The notes below the pieces were generated by a model that was given only the letters and a program-made list of their open reading frames with translations, made no database searches and was not told where the DNA came from. DNA of 64,000 bases, taken from the NCBI RefSeq assembly GCF_024763615.1, contig NC_077222.1, forward strand, positions 5,828,001 to 5,892,000. The letters are read 5' to 3'. Made by a program: the position numbers and the translations under genes. Origin of the DNA: Phlebotomus papatasi (taxonomy: Eukaryota; Arthropoda; Insecta; Diptera; Psychodidae). This document shows positions 10,501 through 21,662 of this stretch, piece by piece; the stretch's first letter is position 1; each line of letters begins with the position of its first letter.

Positions 10501-11671
10501 ATGCTTAATTGCTACAATAGAGGCTGTGGTCAATCTTTTGATCCCGAGAAGAATGATGACGGTGAGGGTAACAAAGATTTTGATAGATTTAGGAGGGAAA
10601 ATGTGGGTGAAAGGATTTGTAGGTTATGAGAACATTCTGGAAATGTTTGCAGAATCTTGTCGCTTTCATCCGGGAATGCCCTTCTTCCACGATGCCTACA
10701 AAGGATGGAGTTGCTGCAAGAAGAAAAGTGTAGATTTCACGGAATTTCTCAACATCAAGGGATGTACGGCAGGTAAGCATTCGAATGAGAAACCACCGGA
10801 GCCGGAAAAGCCAGAGAAAAAAGCTGAAGATGTTGAATTTGAGGAAGTTAAGCCCATACGACCACCAATTAGAGAATCCCAGCTTCAGAGGCCAGACTTT
10901 GAGACTCCTCTGGTGACGCTGGAAGCTAAAGTAGCCCCTTCCTTGAAGCAACAAATCGATGCTTTAGCTCCGACGAAGAAGAAGGAGAGCGAAGCTTCTG
11001 CTGAAGTTGCCGTAGGAACCACCTGCAAGAATCGCGGCTGCAATGGGACTTTTCAGTCTCCGGAATCGAATGAGCAGGACTGTATTCATCATCCGGGAGT
11101 CCCTGTCTTTCACGAGGGTCTGAAATATTGGTCCTGCTGCACGAAAAGGACGACAGATTTTGGGGCTTTCCTGGCTCAAGCAGGTTGCAGCATCGGGAAG
11201 CACAAATGGATCGCTGATGGCGACAGGGAGAGCATTAAATGCCGCTACGACTGGCATCAAACAGCTTCCAGTGTCGTCGTTGCTGTCTACGCGAAGATGT
11301 ACGACTACTCGATCAGCTACGTCAAAATCAATCCTGTCCGGCTGCAAGTTTGCCTGGTTTTTCCTCAACAAAACAACGGAGAATTTAACCTCGATCTGGA
11401 GCTTAGGGGCATTGTCGATGTGGCCAAAAGCACCGTGGATATGTTCTCTACGAAGGTGGAGATCAAACTGACCAAAGCAGAGCCGGGATCTTGGCCTAAG
11501 CTAGACATCCCGCGGAATATCGAAGAAAAGGAAGTTGAACCTGTGCACAAAATCGAGAAAATGGTCAACAATGCCACTCTGGATTCTTCCCAGGACGAGG
11601 AGGATTCCGATGTAGATCTGGATGACGTCGAAGCGGTAAGTCCAGGAGCAAAAATTACAGAACTTGATTAA
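10501..11671 (+). CDS. mora: Morgana/CHORD-containing Hsp90 co-chaperone
   Basis: Two exons, 10501-10561 and 10653-11671, with a 91-bp intron (gtgagg...tttgcag), giving 359 residues. CHORD-I spans residues 4-63 with all zinc ligands visible: C4, C9, C23, H26, C41, C42, C58, H63. A charged linker follows. CHORD-II spans about 145-204 (C145, C150, C164, H167, C182, C183, C199, H204). A CS domain (about 217-310, from CRYDWHQ to KLDIP) and an acidic tail complete the protein. This is the exact domain order of animal CHORDC1/Morgana, which binds Hsp90 and restrains ROCK kinases and centrosome duplication. The ATG has a good context (AAAACATG) and starts directly before CHORD-I, as in the family. 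The last coding stretch contains a GTAAGT; see the finding on an alternative C-terminus. Confidence 0.96.
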
Positions 11672-11690
11672 ATTTGCAGGGAATTATTTA

Positions 11691-11696
11691 AATAAA
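11691..11696 (+). terminator. Poly(A) signal of the Morgana gene
   Basis: AATAAA 20 bp after the TAA at 11669-11671, implying a very short 3' UTR. Confidence 0.6.
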
Positions 11697-11950
11697 TTTG
11701 AAAGTAATGCATAGGCATTTTGTGACTCACATGAAGCATATGCTTAATCCCTATTTACCTCGCAAGAAAAGCGTTTTTCACGCTCTTACGGCGCACAGTT
11801 GGGCAGAATACCCAAATTCTTGGCAAAAACTATATTATAACATTTTTGCATTCTGTATGACTCTATAATGATTAAATTTCTATTAATTCTTAAAAATCAA
11901 CAATTTTTCTGCATATTTTATAAATTAATTTTTCAGAAATACCTATTATG

Positions 11951-12363
11951 TAGGGTAAGTGCCAAATTTCGGCATAGTTGCATGTAATCGCCAAAGTCTC
12001 AAGTTTGAAATGTAATATCTTTAATAAAAAATGATTATTTTTATTCCTTCTACTTAAGGAGTGTTGCTTAGAACATTGTAGAAAGTTTATCGTCTTTATT
12101 TATTTTAAAATCATACTTAATACATTTTAAAATGAATAAAAATGTAGACATAGTTTTGGTGCCCTATTTCGGCCACCTTCATTCTCATAGCTCTTTGCCC
12201 TTCGGGAATTCTCCCAATGTCTTTTTCACGTCATCTTGTTTGTCGAAGCTACATTATTTGTTATTCTTTTGCATTGTATAAATCTCTGTAGTATGTAAAA
12301 ACTAAAAATTCATGGAAATTCAAGGAACAAAAATGGTGGCCGGAATTTGGCACACTTACCCTA
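11951..12363 (-). mobile_element. TAGGG-type MITE, TTTCGGCC family (413 bp)
   Basis: Ends TAGGGTAAGTGCCAAATTTC and GAATTTGGCACACTTACCCTA are inverted and include TA. It is an inverted, shorter relative of the element at 12425-13399: its left part matches that element's right end and its right part matches the reverse of the other's interior. Non-coding. Confidence 0.75.
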
Positions 12364-12424
12364 AGGGATTATTACTTCTGAACTTTTTCGTGCAGAATTA
12401 TTGGATAATGGTACATTTTACAGT

Positions 12425-13399
12425 TAGGGTAAGTGTGCCAAATTTCGGCCAGCTTCTAATTTCGGCCACTTTGAGTGTAATTTCGGCCATGCAAATAAAT
12501 TAATTAAAATTATGTATGTAATCTTCGAATAGTCAATGAATTCATTTTGCTTTCAAATATTTATTCATTTTAGGATGTATTAACACAAAGACAGTTAAAT
12601 TTTAGGTATAATTTGAATTTAAATTGCGTTGTAAAAACTCAGTGTGGAAAGAGTCTTACAAAAAATGTGACAGATCGATTGTGTCTCTAGCAGTGTTGTG
12701 ATTTGTGGTGAAGTGCAGAAGGTTTTCCTTCGGTGTTTTTCATGAAAATTGATTAGATTTCATTAAAGATTGTTTCTGTTTATGTTAATAGTGAATCAAT
12801 CTTTAAATTTCGGGTAAAATTTCCCAGCTGGATCCTGTATTTCGCGTAAAAAAGTATATACTTTGTGAGCGTCTCTCCGATGAGGTAGTGTTGCCTATTT
12901 CGGCCACATCTTTTGCTTTCCTAAATTTCTTATTCATTTTATGTTTTCTTTTTCAATTTCTGAATTCTACAATGTCCAGAGAAAAAAACCATCGCTTCTA
13001 TGAAAAAGATGATGTGAAAAAGTCATTGGAAGAGTTCAGGAAGTGCAAATTGCTACGGGAATAAACGTATTAAATTAAATATTAAACTCGTTACGTTTGA
13101 CGTTTTGAAATTTTCTATCCGTTCCGTTACAAAAGGGGGTCAGATAAAAGGTGGCCGAAATTTCACACAAAGTGGCCGAAATACTACCCAAAGCAATGTC
13201 CATATTTTTATTAATTTTTCAATATTTTAGGAAGTGATTCAAAGAAAACAAAAATGATAAACTAGTCTTGAAGATTCCACACAACCCTCCCGAAAAGGAA
13301 GTAACAAAAAATATCAATATGAATTAAAAATATTGCATTTCAAACTTAGGACTTCGGTGCTTACATGCAATCATGCCGAAATTTGGCACACTTACCCTA
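12425..13399 (+). mobile_element. TAGGG-type element, TTTCGGCC family (975 bp)
   Basis: Ends TAGGGTAAGTGTGCCAAATT and AATTTGGCACACTTACCCTA are inverted. The word AATTTCGGCCA occurs three times in the first 70 bp and recurs inside (12896-12904) and near the right end (13151-13185). No coherent reading frame. A degenerate copy lies at 63352-63830. Confidence 0.75.
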
Positions 13400-13886
13400 T
13401 ACAATCTTTAGTGACCCTCCTGTTTTTTCAAGGACAATATCTCCGTAAAGAGGACATATTCTTGCTTCCAATCCTTTTCATAATTTTAAGGATATTTCAG
13501 GATATATAAGTGAAATCTGGAAAATCACAAGGAAAATGAAGAGAAAAAGATTATGATTTGTTCTAGGAAAATGTAATTTAGGATTTCCTCGACAAATTGT
13601 TCTTGCACATTAAGAGGATATACAGTGGGTGCCAATAGTTTGTTGCCTAATGCATGTCTGAGAAATCAAGTGAAAAAAATTATAGAAAAAATTACTTTTA
13701 CAAATTTTGCTTTTTGCAGATGAGTTCCCTGTAATCCGTAGATATTATTTATATTTTTCAAAAAAAATAATGAATTTTATTTCATATCAAAAATAATTGT
13801 TTTCCAGAAGTTGGTCATTTTTGAAAAATCAAAAGTTTGTTGCCTCATTTAAAAAACTAATTTGAAATGATCAAAACATGCAACCA

Positions 13887-16011
13887 CCCAGCGAGCACCA
13901 AATGCTAAGCTTTTTCAAATCAGCTGAAAACATATATTTTTTCAGCTGAGCTCTGCTGACCTCGAAGTTACACTAGCGATCGCAGTGGCAATTAGTCAAA
14001 GTTATTCTTTTTCCCCAATCGAGTGAGAGACTTTAATGCACTTGGTTTTTGTCTTTGCTGAGTTGAGTAGAAGCTAAGGTTAACCTTTTCCATTATTACA
14101 ATTTTATGATTCTTACAATAACCACATTTGACATTAAAAAATAAAGCAAAAAATTTAAAATTCACAAAAATTTTAAAAAATCATATTTATAATATATTTT
14201 GAATAATATGTATTCTTAAACCTTTTCCGACCAATAAATTTAATTTTTTTTATCTAATTTTATCAAAAAATATTGTGAATTCATTTATAAAAAAATATAC
14301 TACACCTAAATTAAAATTGCATTGCCAAGAATTCTTGTTCGCTGTGATTTTAGAAAATTAATAACCCAAGAAATTCTTGGGAATTCTCAAGATATTTTGA
14401 TATTTAATGAATTCTAAATTCGAGAAATATTGAAAAAACTTCGGAACCTCATGGAAATACCAAGAAGATCAAGAACATATAGAATTTAGAGCCTCTATAA
14501 TTTTTATTTAATGGTATACACATTCTACTCAAAATTATTTAAAATGATTTCCAACAAATTAGCATATTTTCCTGACTTTAAAGGTATTTAAAAACTCTCT
14601 TCTAAAAAATATAAATGCATATCATTTTAATTTAAAAAATGAATCATCAAATTGAATAAATTTTTCATTTAAAAAAGAATACGTACAGTATTAAAAAAAC
14701 GATAATTGTTGGTTTGTTATTTTACCACGATAATAAAAGTAGTTTTTTGCGTAAAAATGCGCTTTAGAAAATTTATAATCGAAAATTTATAAATAGAAAA
14801 GTGCAGCATATACATTATGCATATGCATCGTGCACGGATCATACATTTATTTCACTTGTAAAATATAAAACCTTTTTGTAACATAAAAAAATATATATTT
14901 TCCGCATTTGCCGCAACAAACAAAAACGCTTTTATGTAAATTTTTCAACTTAAATTGTGATAAAACAATTATATTTTATTTTGTAGCATCCATAGAAATT
15001 TTTTTGTAGTATTTTTAAAAGGCATTATTGAACTCATTAACTCTTTCCGGACCGCAGCATATACTGTAAGCCAATTTCACTTTTTTTTTTAAATCAAAAA
15101 TATCTTTGCTCAGAAATTAATTGAGATCCTACAAAAAAATATTTTACATTTAGACATCCTTATAGTTTGTAATCATTCACAAGAATAGGATTGTTATCAG
15201 TTCTGAATAATTAAAAAAAAAACATTGTTTTCCACAAAGTATTCATATGCTGCTTTGTGTACTCAGAGTCCCAAAAGAGGCGAAAGAGTTAAGTGGGGGA
15301 GTCACAACTTTTAAATGGATTATTTTAAATGCATCTGCAACTTTATTTACCATAAAAAAGTTAAAAAAGTAGAAAAATCCTGTTTCAAGATCAATTACAA
15401 TAGTTGTGACCGACTGTGAGCATAATACATCAATGGCTGTTCCAGGAAAGATGCCAATATTTAATTGCGAAAATTGAGGAACATATGCTTTTTGCAAAAG
15501 AAAAAACATATTTTTCATAAATAATGAATAATTTTATAACCCCCGACTGAATATTTGCTCAGAAAAAAATATTTTTTTTTCTCGGGAAAATAATGACGCA
15601 ATTCACTAAAAAATGCAACATTTTTGGTCGGGAGTATGTTTAATACTCTTATTTGACCATTCTCTATAGGCAGCATACCGCAGCATAATTCCTATAATAA
15701 TATAAGTAATAAAAATCGTGATTATAATATCCCCCAAGTTGATAAATAATTTCAGGGGAAATTCCAAGTCCATTTTGACATTTTGAGAGAAAAAGAAAAA
15801 AAATGAAAGAGAAAATTTGCTGCTAAATGCTTCCTGGCGCCATCTACCGGCAGTATTTAGTTCTGCCATCATCCACTGCGAGCGCTAAACAGTGCCATTT
15901 TTATGTATTTGCTTAGCACTTTTTGTTCGAGAGCTGCTGATTGGCCAGCAGACCGATTCAGCAAAAAAATGCTGAAAATCCTATTTTATTCTGCTAACTG
16001 TGCTCGCTGGG
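13887..16011 (+). mobile_element. 2.1-kb CCCAGCGAGCAC-ended element, copy 1
   Basis: TIR CCCAGCGAGCAC at the left and GTGCTCGCTGGG-type at the right, flanked by CA (13885-13886 and 16012-16013). The empty site can be read from the other arm of the host palindrome (ATGCAACTAACTTAA) and fits a 2-bp duplication. Both subterminal regions are dense in CAGCTGA and CTGCTG/CAGCAG motifs. A TTAA element is nested inside (15041-15288). The longest frame (15606-15872, minus) is disrupted in copy 2, so it is not taken as a gene. Superfamily not recognised. Confidence 0.85.
15041..15288. mobile_element. TTAA-flanked MITE nested in the 2.1-kb element
   Basis: CTCTTTCCGGACCGCAGCAT at the left relates to the inverted right end, where a CATATGCTGC block is followed by GAGGCGAAAGAG. 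TTAA lies on both sides (15037-15040 and 15289-15292). The same insertion is present in copy 2, so it predates the amplification of the host element. Confidence 0.6.
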
Positions 16012-16191
16012 CAACTTAATGTAAACCGGTTACATTTTGGGTTTATTTCATTTGAGAGGAAAATGGTGGGTTTGTACATTTTTAAAGTTGTCAATGGTAA
16101 ATATATGTATATAAAAGTGATTATAGAAAACAAGAAATAATCTGTTTTTTGATAATTTTTAATTTAAGTTAAAAATGGAAAATTATAAAAA

Positions 16192-16422
16192 GTTAAAAGG
16201 TGGGAAATCATCCAGAGATACTGCCGGAATGAATCTGCGTCGTTAATTGCCAAATTTTATAGAAAATCACTAAAGGTTATACATAAAATAATCAAATATT
16301 ATAATAATGAGGTACGAGTACATCTGAAAAACGCTACTGCCAGACCTAGGGTATCGACTCAGAGAGGTGATAATAGCATTGTAAGTATCTCTGATAGTGA
16401 CCCAATGATGTCTGCTTCATGA
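16192..16422 (+). pseudogene. Tc1-like transposase N-terminal remnant, left arm
   Basis: Reads VKRWEIIQRYCRN, then SLIAKFYRKSLKVIHKI, then ATARPRVSTQRGDNSIVSI, ending at TGA (16420-16422). The spacing of a helix-turn-helix followed by a Gly/Arg-Pro-Arg segment matches the DNA-binding half of Tc1-family transposases. No DDE catalytic domain follows; the sequence then runs into the inverted arm with stops in all frames. Confidence 0.6.
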
Positions 16423-16738
16423 ATTAAAAGATAGTTGGTTACTGAAGGAACACAGGTCCCTACAGTTACAAAAACGAGCTCATATTGAAAGAAAATGGTA
16501 AGAATGTTTGGGTGGCTCTCAATATTCCATTGGTTAGCTATTTTAATCTGGATAAAATATTGTAGTTTTACTTGTTTAACATGTTTCAAGTAAATTTACA
16601 ACTTTTTATTCAGATTGGTCTTGCTTACCGAAGGAATATTGAGAGCCACCCAAACATTCTTACCATTTTCTTTCAATATGAGCTCGTTTTTGTAACTGTA
16701 GGGACCTGTGTTCCTTCAGTAACCAACTATCTTTTAAT

Positions 16739-16981
16739 TCATGAAGCAGACATCATTGGGTCACTATCAGAGATACTTACAATGCTATTATCACCTCTCT
16801 GAGTCGATACCCTAGGTCTGGCAGTAGCGTTTTTCAGGTGTACTCGTACCTCATTATTATAATATTTGATTATTTTATGTATAACCTTTAGTGATTTTCT
16901 ATAAAATTTGGCAATTAACGACGCAGATTCATTCCGGCAGTATCTCTGGACGATTTCCCACCTTTTAACTCTGTCTAACAT
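16739..16981 (-). pseudogene. Tc1-like transposase N-terminal remnant, right arm
   Basis: An 80-codon open frame starting MLDRVKRWEIVQRYC, nearly identical to the left-arm copy but on the opposite strand and with an intact start. It ends DPMMSAS at a stop. The catalytic half is absent. A start codon, the HTH pattern and two near-identical copies support a transposase origin rather than a chance frame. Confidence 0.65.
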
Positions 16982-17412
16982 GCCATTTTAACCTAATTTA
17001 TGAATTATCAAAAAACAGATTATTTCTTGTTATTTATTATCACTTTTAAACTTATGTATTTATCATATACAACTTTAGAAATGTCCAAACGCACCATTGG
17101 CCTCTCAAATGACATAAACTCAAAATATGGTCGGTTTATTTTAAGTTAGTTGCATGTTTTTGACCCTTTTGAGTAACTTTTCAAATGAGGCAACAAACTT
17201 TTGATTTTTCAAAAATGACCAACTTTTGTAAAACAATAATTTTTTATATGAAATAAAATGCAATAATTTTTTCGAAATATATAAATAAGATCTACGGATA
17301 AGAGACTACTAATTTGCAAAAAGAAAAATTTTAATAAGTAATTTTTTCTATCATTTTTTGCACCTGGTTTCCCGAACATACATGAGGCAACAAACTTTTG
17401 ACACCCACTGTA

Positions 17413-17808
17413 TGTACTGATTTTGGCATATCTGTGGTCAATTTTTTTAATTTAATGTTTTTCAAATTAATTTCGTTCGTTTTTGGATGTGTTTTGGAGG
17501 TAGTCTATTTGAACATTTTTTATCCTTCGAAATTTTTGACCTAAAAAAATCGCCATTTTGAATCTTTTACGGTCAAAGGTCAACCACCCTTAAGATTTAA
17601 TTTTTCACTCTATTTGGTCAAATTTGGCCTCATTTGAGAGACCATCAAATTCCAAACCCAGTTGCTGTCTTATTGACTGCTCGAACTCCAAGAGAGAGCA
17701 GTTTCCACAATCGACTTTTTTTTCAACTTTTCCGGTTTTCGGTGACCCTCCCACAAGTCAACTTTTTCGATCCAATTAACTTACCCAAATTACCCCCCAC
17801 CCCATAGA
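17413..17808. other. Unassigned repeat-like DNA
   Basis: Contains GCTCGAACTCCAAGAGAGAGCAG (17677-17700 region) and a GGTGACCCTCCCACAAGT-like motif, both of which recur in diverged form at 37160-37260 and 52225-52560. It is probably part of an old interspersed repeat. No coding signal. Confidence 0.4.
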
Positions 17809-18455
17809 ACGGTTAAGATCACACTAAAAAATACGCACAGCTGAATCATAAAACGGTTAAGATTACGCTCAAAATTACGCACAGCTCAATCACAAAACGA
17901 TTAGCAATGCGCTTTAAAACGCGCTAAGCTCTGTCACTAAACGGTTAAGATTGTGCTTGAAATCACGCACAGCTTAATCATAAAACGGTTAAATTGCGCT
18001 TAAAATCACGCACACTTGAATCGTGAAACGGTAAATGCGCTCAAAATCACACACAGATCAATTATAAATCGGTAAATGCGCTTAAAATCACGCACAGCTC
18101 AATCATAAAACGGTCAAGATTGCGCTTGAAATCACGCACAGCTCAATCATAAAACGGTCAAGATTGCGCTTAAAAACTTGCGCAGCTCAATCATAAAACG
18201 GTAAATGCGCTTGAAATCACGCACAACTTAATCATAAAACGTTTTATGATTGAGCTGTGCGTAATTTTGAGCGTAATCTTAACCGTTTTATGATTCAGAT
18301 GTGCGTATTTTTAAGCGTGATCTTAACCGTTCAATTGTTCAGCTGTGCGTGTTTTTAAATACAATCTTAACAGTTTAATGTTTAAGCTGTGAGCGTTTCA
18401 AGCGCAATCTTAATCGTTTTATGATTGATCTGTGCTTATTTGTAGCGTTTTATTT
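17809..18455. repeat. 43-44-bp satellite array with an orientation switch
   Basis: About ten direct units of the form CACAGCTCAATCATAAAACG-GTTAAGATTGCGCTTAAAATCACG run to 18240. At the exact base step 18240/18241 (AATCATAAAAC|GTTTTATGATT) the array flips, and about five units follow in inverse orientation, decaying towards 18455. Some units lack about 6 bp (GGTAAATGCGC variants). Non-coding. Confidence 0.85.
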
Positions 18456-18817
18456 AACCATTTTATACTTGAATTATTTGTAGCACAGGGTTACTCATTC
18501 TTTACTTGAACTGTACATTTTCTAAATATATTTTTTTTTCGTTTCGTGATTGATCTGCATATTTTTTTCTAAAGATGCCTAGTATGACTTTAAAATACTT
18601 AATTTTAAAAATTAAATTTTCCAGAAAGTATCATTTTTTGTTCATGATTGCATATAGGTCTTTATTACTTGTAATTCAATACATTATTGGTCGTAATGGA
18701 TGTTGGTTTTCTCCTAATATGTCACATTTCATTTCATTTACAAATGATAACCCTTGTTATAAATTTAAATTTTTTTCATAAGCAGTCGTTAAAACATTAT
18801 CCAGCAAATTTTCACAA

Positions 18818-20939
18818 CCCAGCGAGCACCAAATGCTAAGCTTTTTCAAATCAGCTGAAAACATATATTTTTTCAGCTGAGCTCTGCTGACCTCGTAGTT
18901 ACACTAGCGATCGCAGTGGCAATTAGTCAAAGTTATTCTTTTTCCCCAATCGAGTGAGAGACTTTAATGCACTTGGTTTTTGTCTTTGCTGAGTTGAGTA
19001 GAAGCTAAGGTTAACCTTTTCCTTTATTACAATTTTATGATTCTTACAATAACCACATTTGACATTAAAAAATAAAGCAAAAAATTTAAAATTCACAAAA
19101 ATTTTAAAAAATCATATTTATAATATATTTTGAATAATATGTATTCTTAAACCTTTTCCGACCAATAAATTTAATTTTATTTGTCTAATTTTATCAAAAA
19201 ATATTGTGAATTCATTTATAAAAAAATATACTACACCTAAATTAAAATTGCATTGCCAAGAATTCTTGTCCGCTGTGATTTTAGAAAATTAATAACCCAA
19301 GAAATTCTTGGGAATTCTCAAGATATTTTGATATTTAATGAATTCTAAATTCGAGAAATATTGAAAAAACTTTGGAACCTCATGGAAATACCAAGAAGAT
19401 CAAGAACATATAGAATTTAGAGCCTCTATAATTTTTATTTAATGGTGTACACAGTCTACTCAAAATTATTTGAAATGATTTCCAACAAATTAGCATATTT
19501 TCCTGACTTTAAAGGTATTTAAAAACTCACTTCTAAAAAATATAAATGCATATCATTTTAATTTAAAAAATAAATCATCAAATTGAATAAATTTTTCATT
19601 TAAAAAAGAATGCGTACAGTATTAAAAAAACGATAATTGTTGGTTTGTTATTTTACCACGATAATAAAAGTAGTTTTTTGCGTAAAAATGCGCTTTAGAA
19701 AATTTATAATCGAAAATTTATAAATAGAAAAGTGCAGCATATACATTATGCATATGCATCGTGCACGGATCATACATTTACATATTTCACTTGTAAAATA
19801 TAAAACATTTTATAACATAAAAAAAAATATATTTTCCGCATTTGCCGCAACAAACAAAAACGCTTTTATGTAAATTTTTCAACTTAAATTGTGATAAAAC
19901 AATTATATTTTATTTTGTAGTATCCATAGAAATTTTTTGTAGTATTTTTAAAAGACATTATTGAACTCATTAACTCTTTCCGGACCGCAGCATATGCTGC
20001 AAGCCAATTTCACTTTTTTTAAATCAAAAATATCTTTGCTCAGAAATTAATTGAGGTCCTACAAAAAAATATTTTACATTTAGACATCCTTATAGTTTGT
20101 AATCATTCACAAGAATAGGATTTTTATCAGTTCTAAATAATTAAAAAAAAACCTTGTTTTCCACAAAGTATTCATATGCTGCTTTGTGTACTCAGAGTCC
20201 CAAAAGAGGCGAAAGAGTTAAGTGGGGGAGTCACAACTTTTAAATGGATTTTTTTAAATGCATCTGCAACTTTATTTACCATAAAAAGTTAAAAAAGTAG
20301 AAAAATCCTGTTTCAAGATCAATTACAATAGTTGTGACCGACTGTGAGCATAATACATCAATGGCTGTTCCAGGAAAGATGCCAATATTTAATTGCAAAA
20401 ATTGAGGAAAATATGCTTTTTGCAAAAGAAAAAACATATTTTTCATAAATAATGAATAATTTTATAACCCCCGACTGAATATTTGCTCAGAAAAAAATTT
20501 TTTTTTTCTCGGGAAAATAATGACGCAATTCACTAAAAAATGCAACATTTTTGGTCGGGAGTATGTTTAATACTCTTATTTGACCATTCTCTATAGGCAG
20601 CATACCGCAGCATAATTCCTATAAAAATATAAGTAATAAAAATCGTGATTATAATATCCCCCAAGTTGATAAATAATTTCAGGGGAAATTCCAAGTCCAT
20701 TTTGACATTTTGAGAGAAAAAGAAAAAAAAATGAAAGAGAAAATTTGCTGCTAAATGCTTCCTGGCGCCATCTACCGGCAGTATTTAGTTCTGCCATCAT
20801 CCACTGCGAGCGCTAAACAGTGCCATTTTTATGTATTTGCTTAGCACTTTTTGTTCGAGAGCTGCTGATTGGCCAGCAGACCGATTCAGCAAAAAAATGC
20901 TGAAAATCCTATTTTATTCTGCTAACTGTGCTCGCTGGG
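18818..20939 (+). mobile_element. 2.1-kb CCCAGCGAGCAC-ended element, copy 2
   Basis: Nearly identical to copy 1 over its whole length (scattered substitutions and homopolymer changes), same orientation, flanked by AA (18816-18817 and 20940-20941). It contains the same nested TTAA element (19974-20217, flanked by TTAA at 19970-19973 and 20218-20221). High identity means recent movement or duplication, so a source of transposase may exist elsewhere in this genome. Confidence 0.85.
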
Positions 20940-20941
20940 AA

Positions 20942-21600
20942 GTTCATAAAGTATTTTTAAAATGATATTTGGAATTGAAGTATAATGTTAAAAACGTGTC
21001 AATGGCACTAAAGTGGCTTAAATAGGTTTATATTCATTAATCAATAAATTAGTGTTATTAAAAAATCATACTTTATAAAATTGATTGAAAAAAATTAATA
21101 TTTTAAGCGTAATACATTTGACCTTGAAAAATGACATGAAGGAATGTTTCAAGGTCATTGGTATGTATGGACGAAATATCCGTCTGGACAACCTCTAAAA
21201 CATATGTGACAATGAAAACTATCGACAATGACCTCTAGAATAAAGTGGTTTTGACTAAAAAGCGGAATTCCGCGGAACTTTTTACTATTTCGTTAGTTGA
21301 ATTTTGAGTTATTTTTCCATATAAAATTGATGAAATTGCAATGTAAGGTCAACTTTGACGCAATATTTCAAGGTACCTTAATGTCTAAGAAAAAAAACGG
21401 GGTTATACAGGGTTTAATGAGGACATTAGTCAACTATTATTTGGCGGTGTTAGATTTCAAAAATTCGAAATTTTTTTTGGATTTTTTGCCAGCTTTTTGG
21501 TTATTCTGCCCCACTGTGCGGCGTTCAGAAGAACTTCAGATGTTCTGAAAAGTTGCAAGATGACACGAAAAAAATAAAAAAAATCTTGAATTGATTACAA
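20942..21600. other. Intergenic DNA before RWDD1
   Basis: AT-rich, no repeat family or exon recognised. The 83-codon frame at 21297-21548 shows no domain or coding bias. Confidence 0.4.
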
Positions 21601-21601
21601 A

Positions 21602-21607
21602 TTTATT
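21602..21607 (-). terminator. Poly(A) signal of RWDD1
   Basis: TTTATT on the plus strand is AATAAA on the gene strand, about 56 bp beyond the stop codon. Confidence 0.6.
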
Positions 21608-21662
21608 GAATAACGATGTTGACGCGGAAAAAGTTTTAACATGGAGGCAGAAAAATTCGAAA

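Larger units (their letters stand above)
13623..17410. mobile_element. Palindromic Tc1-like relic with a nested 2.1-kb element
   Basis: The ends are inverted (CAGTGGGTGCCAATAGTTTG against CAACAAACTTTTGACACCCACTG; the arms match over about 270 bp) and flanked by TA (13621-13622 and 17411-17412). Without the insertion at 13887-16011, the element is about 1.66 kb and almost all inverted repeat: each arm carries the same end and the same N-terminal transposase remnant, meeting near 16575-16605. It looks like two 5' halves joined head to head, so it cannot move on its own. Confidence 0.8.

Noticed and set aside
10964..11577. Minus-strand and other-frame open frames over Morgana
   Set aside because: Shadows of the CHORD/CS coding sequence.
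15606..15872. 88-residue frame (MMAELNTAGRWRQEAF..) in the 2.1-kb element
   Set aside because: Copy 2 carries a length change in the A-run that alters the downstream frame, and the peptide is mostly hydrophobic translation of AT-rich DNA.
17809..18455. Replication origin or clustered regulatory sites
   Set aside because: The regular 43-44-bp period and the decay of units are explained by a satellite; there is no independent sign of function.
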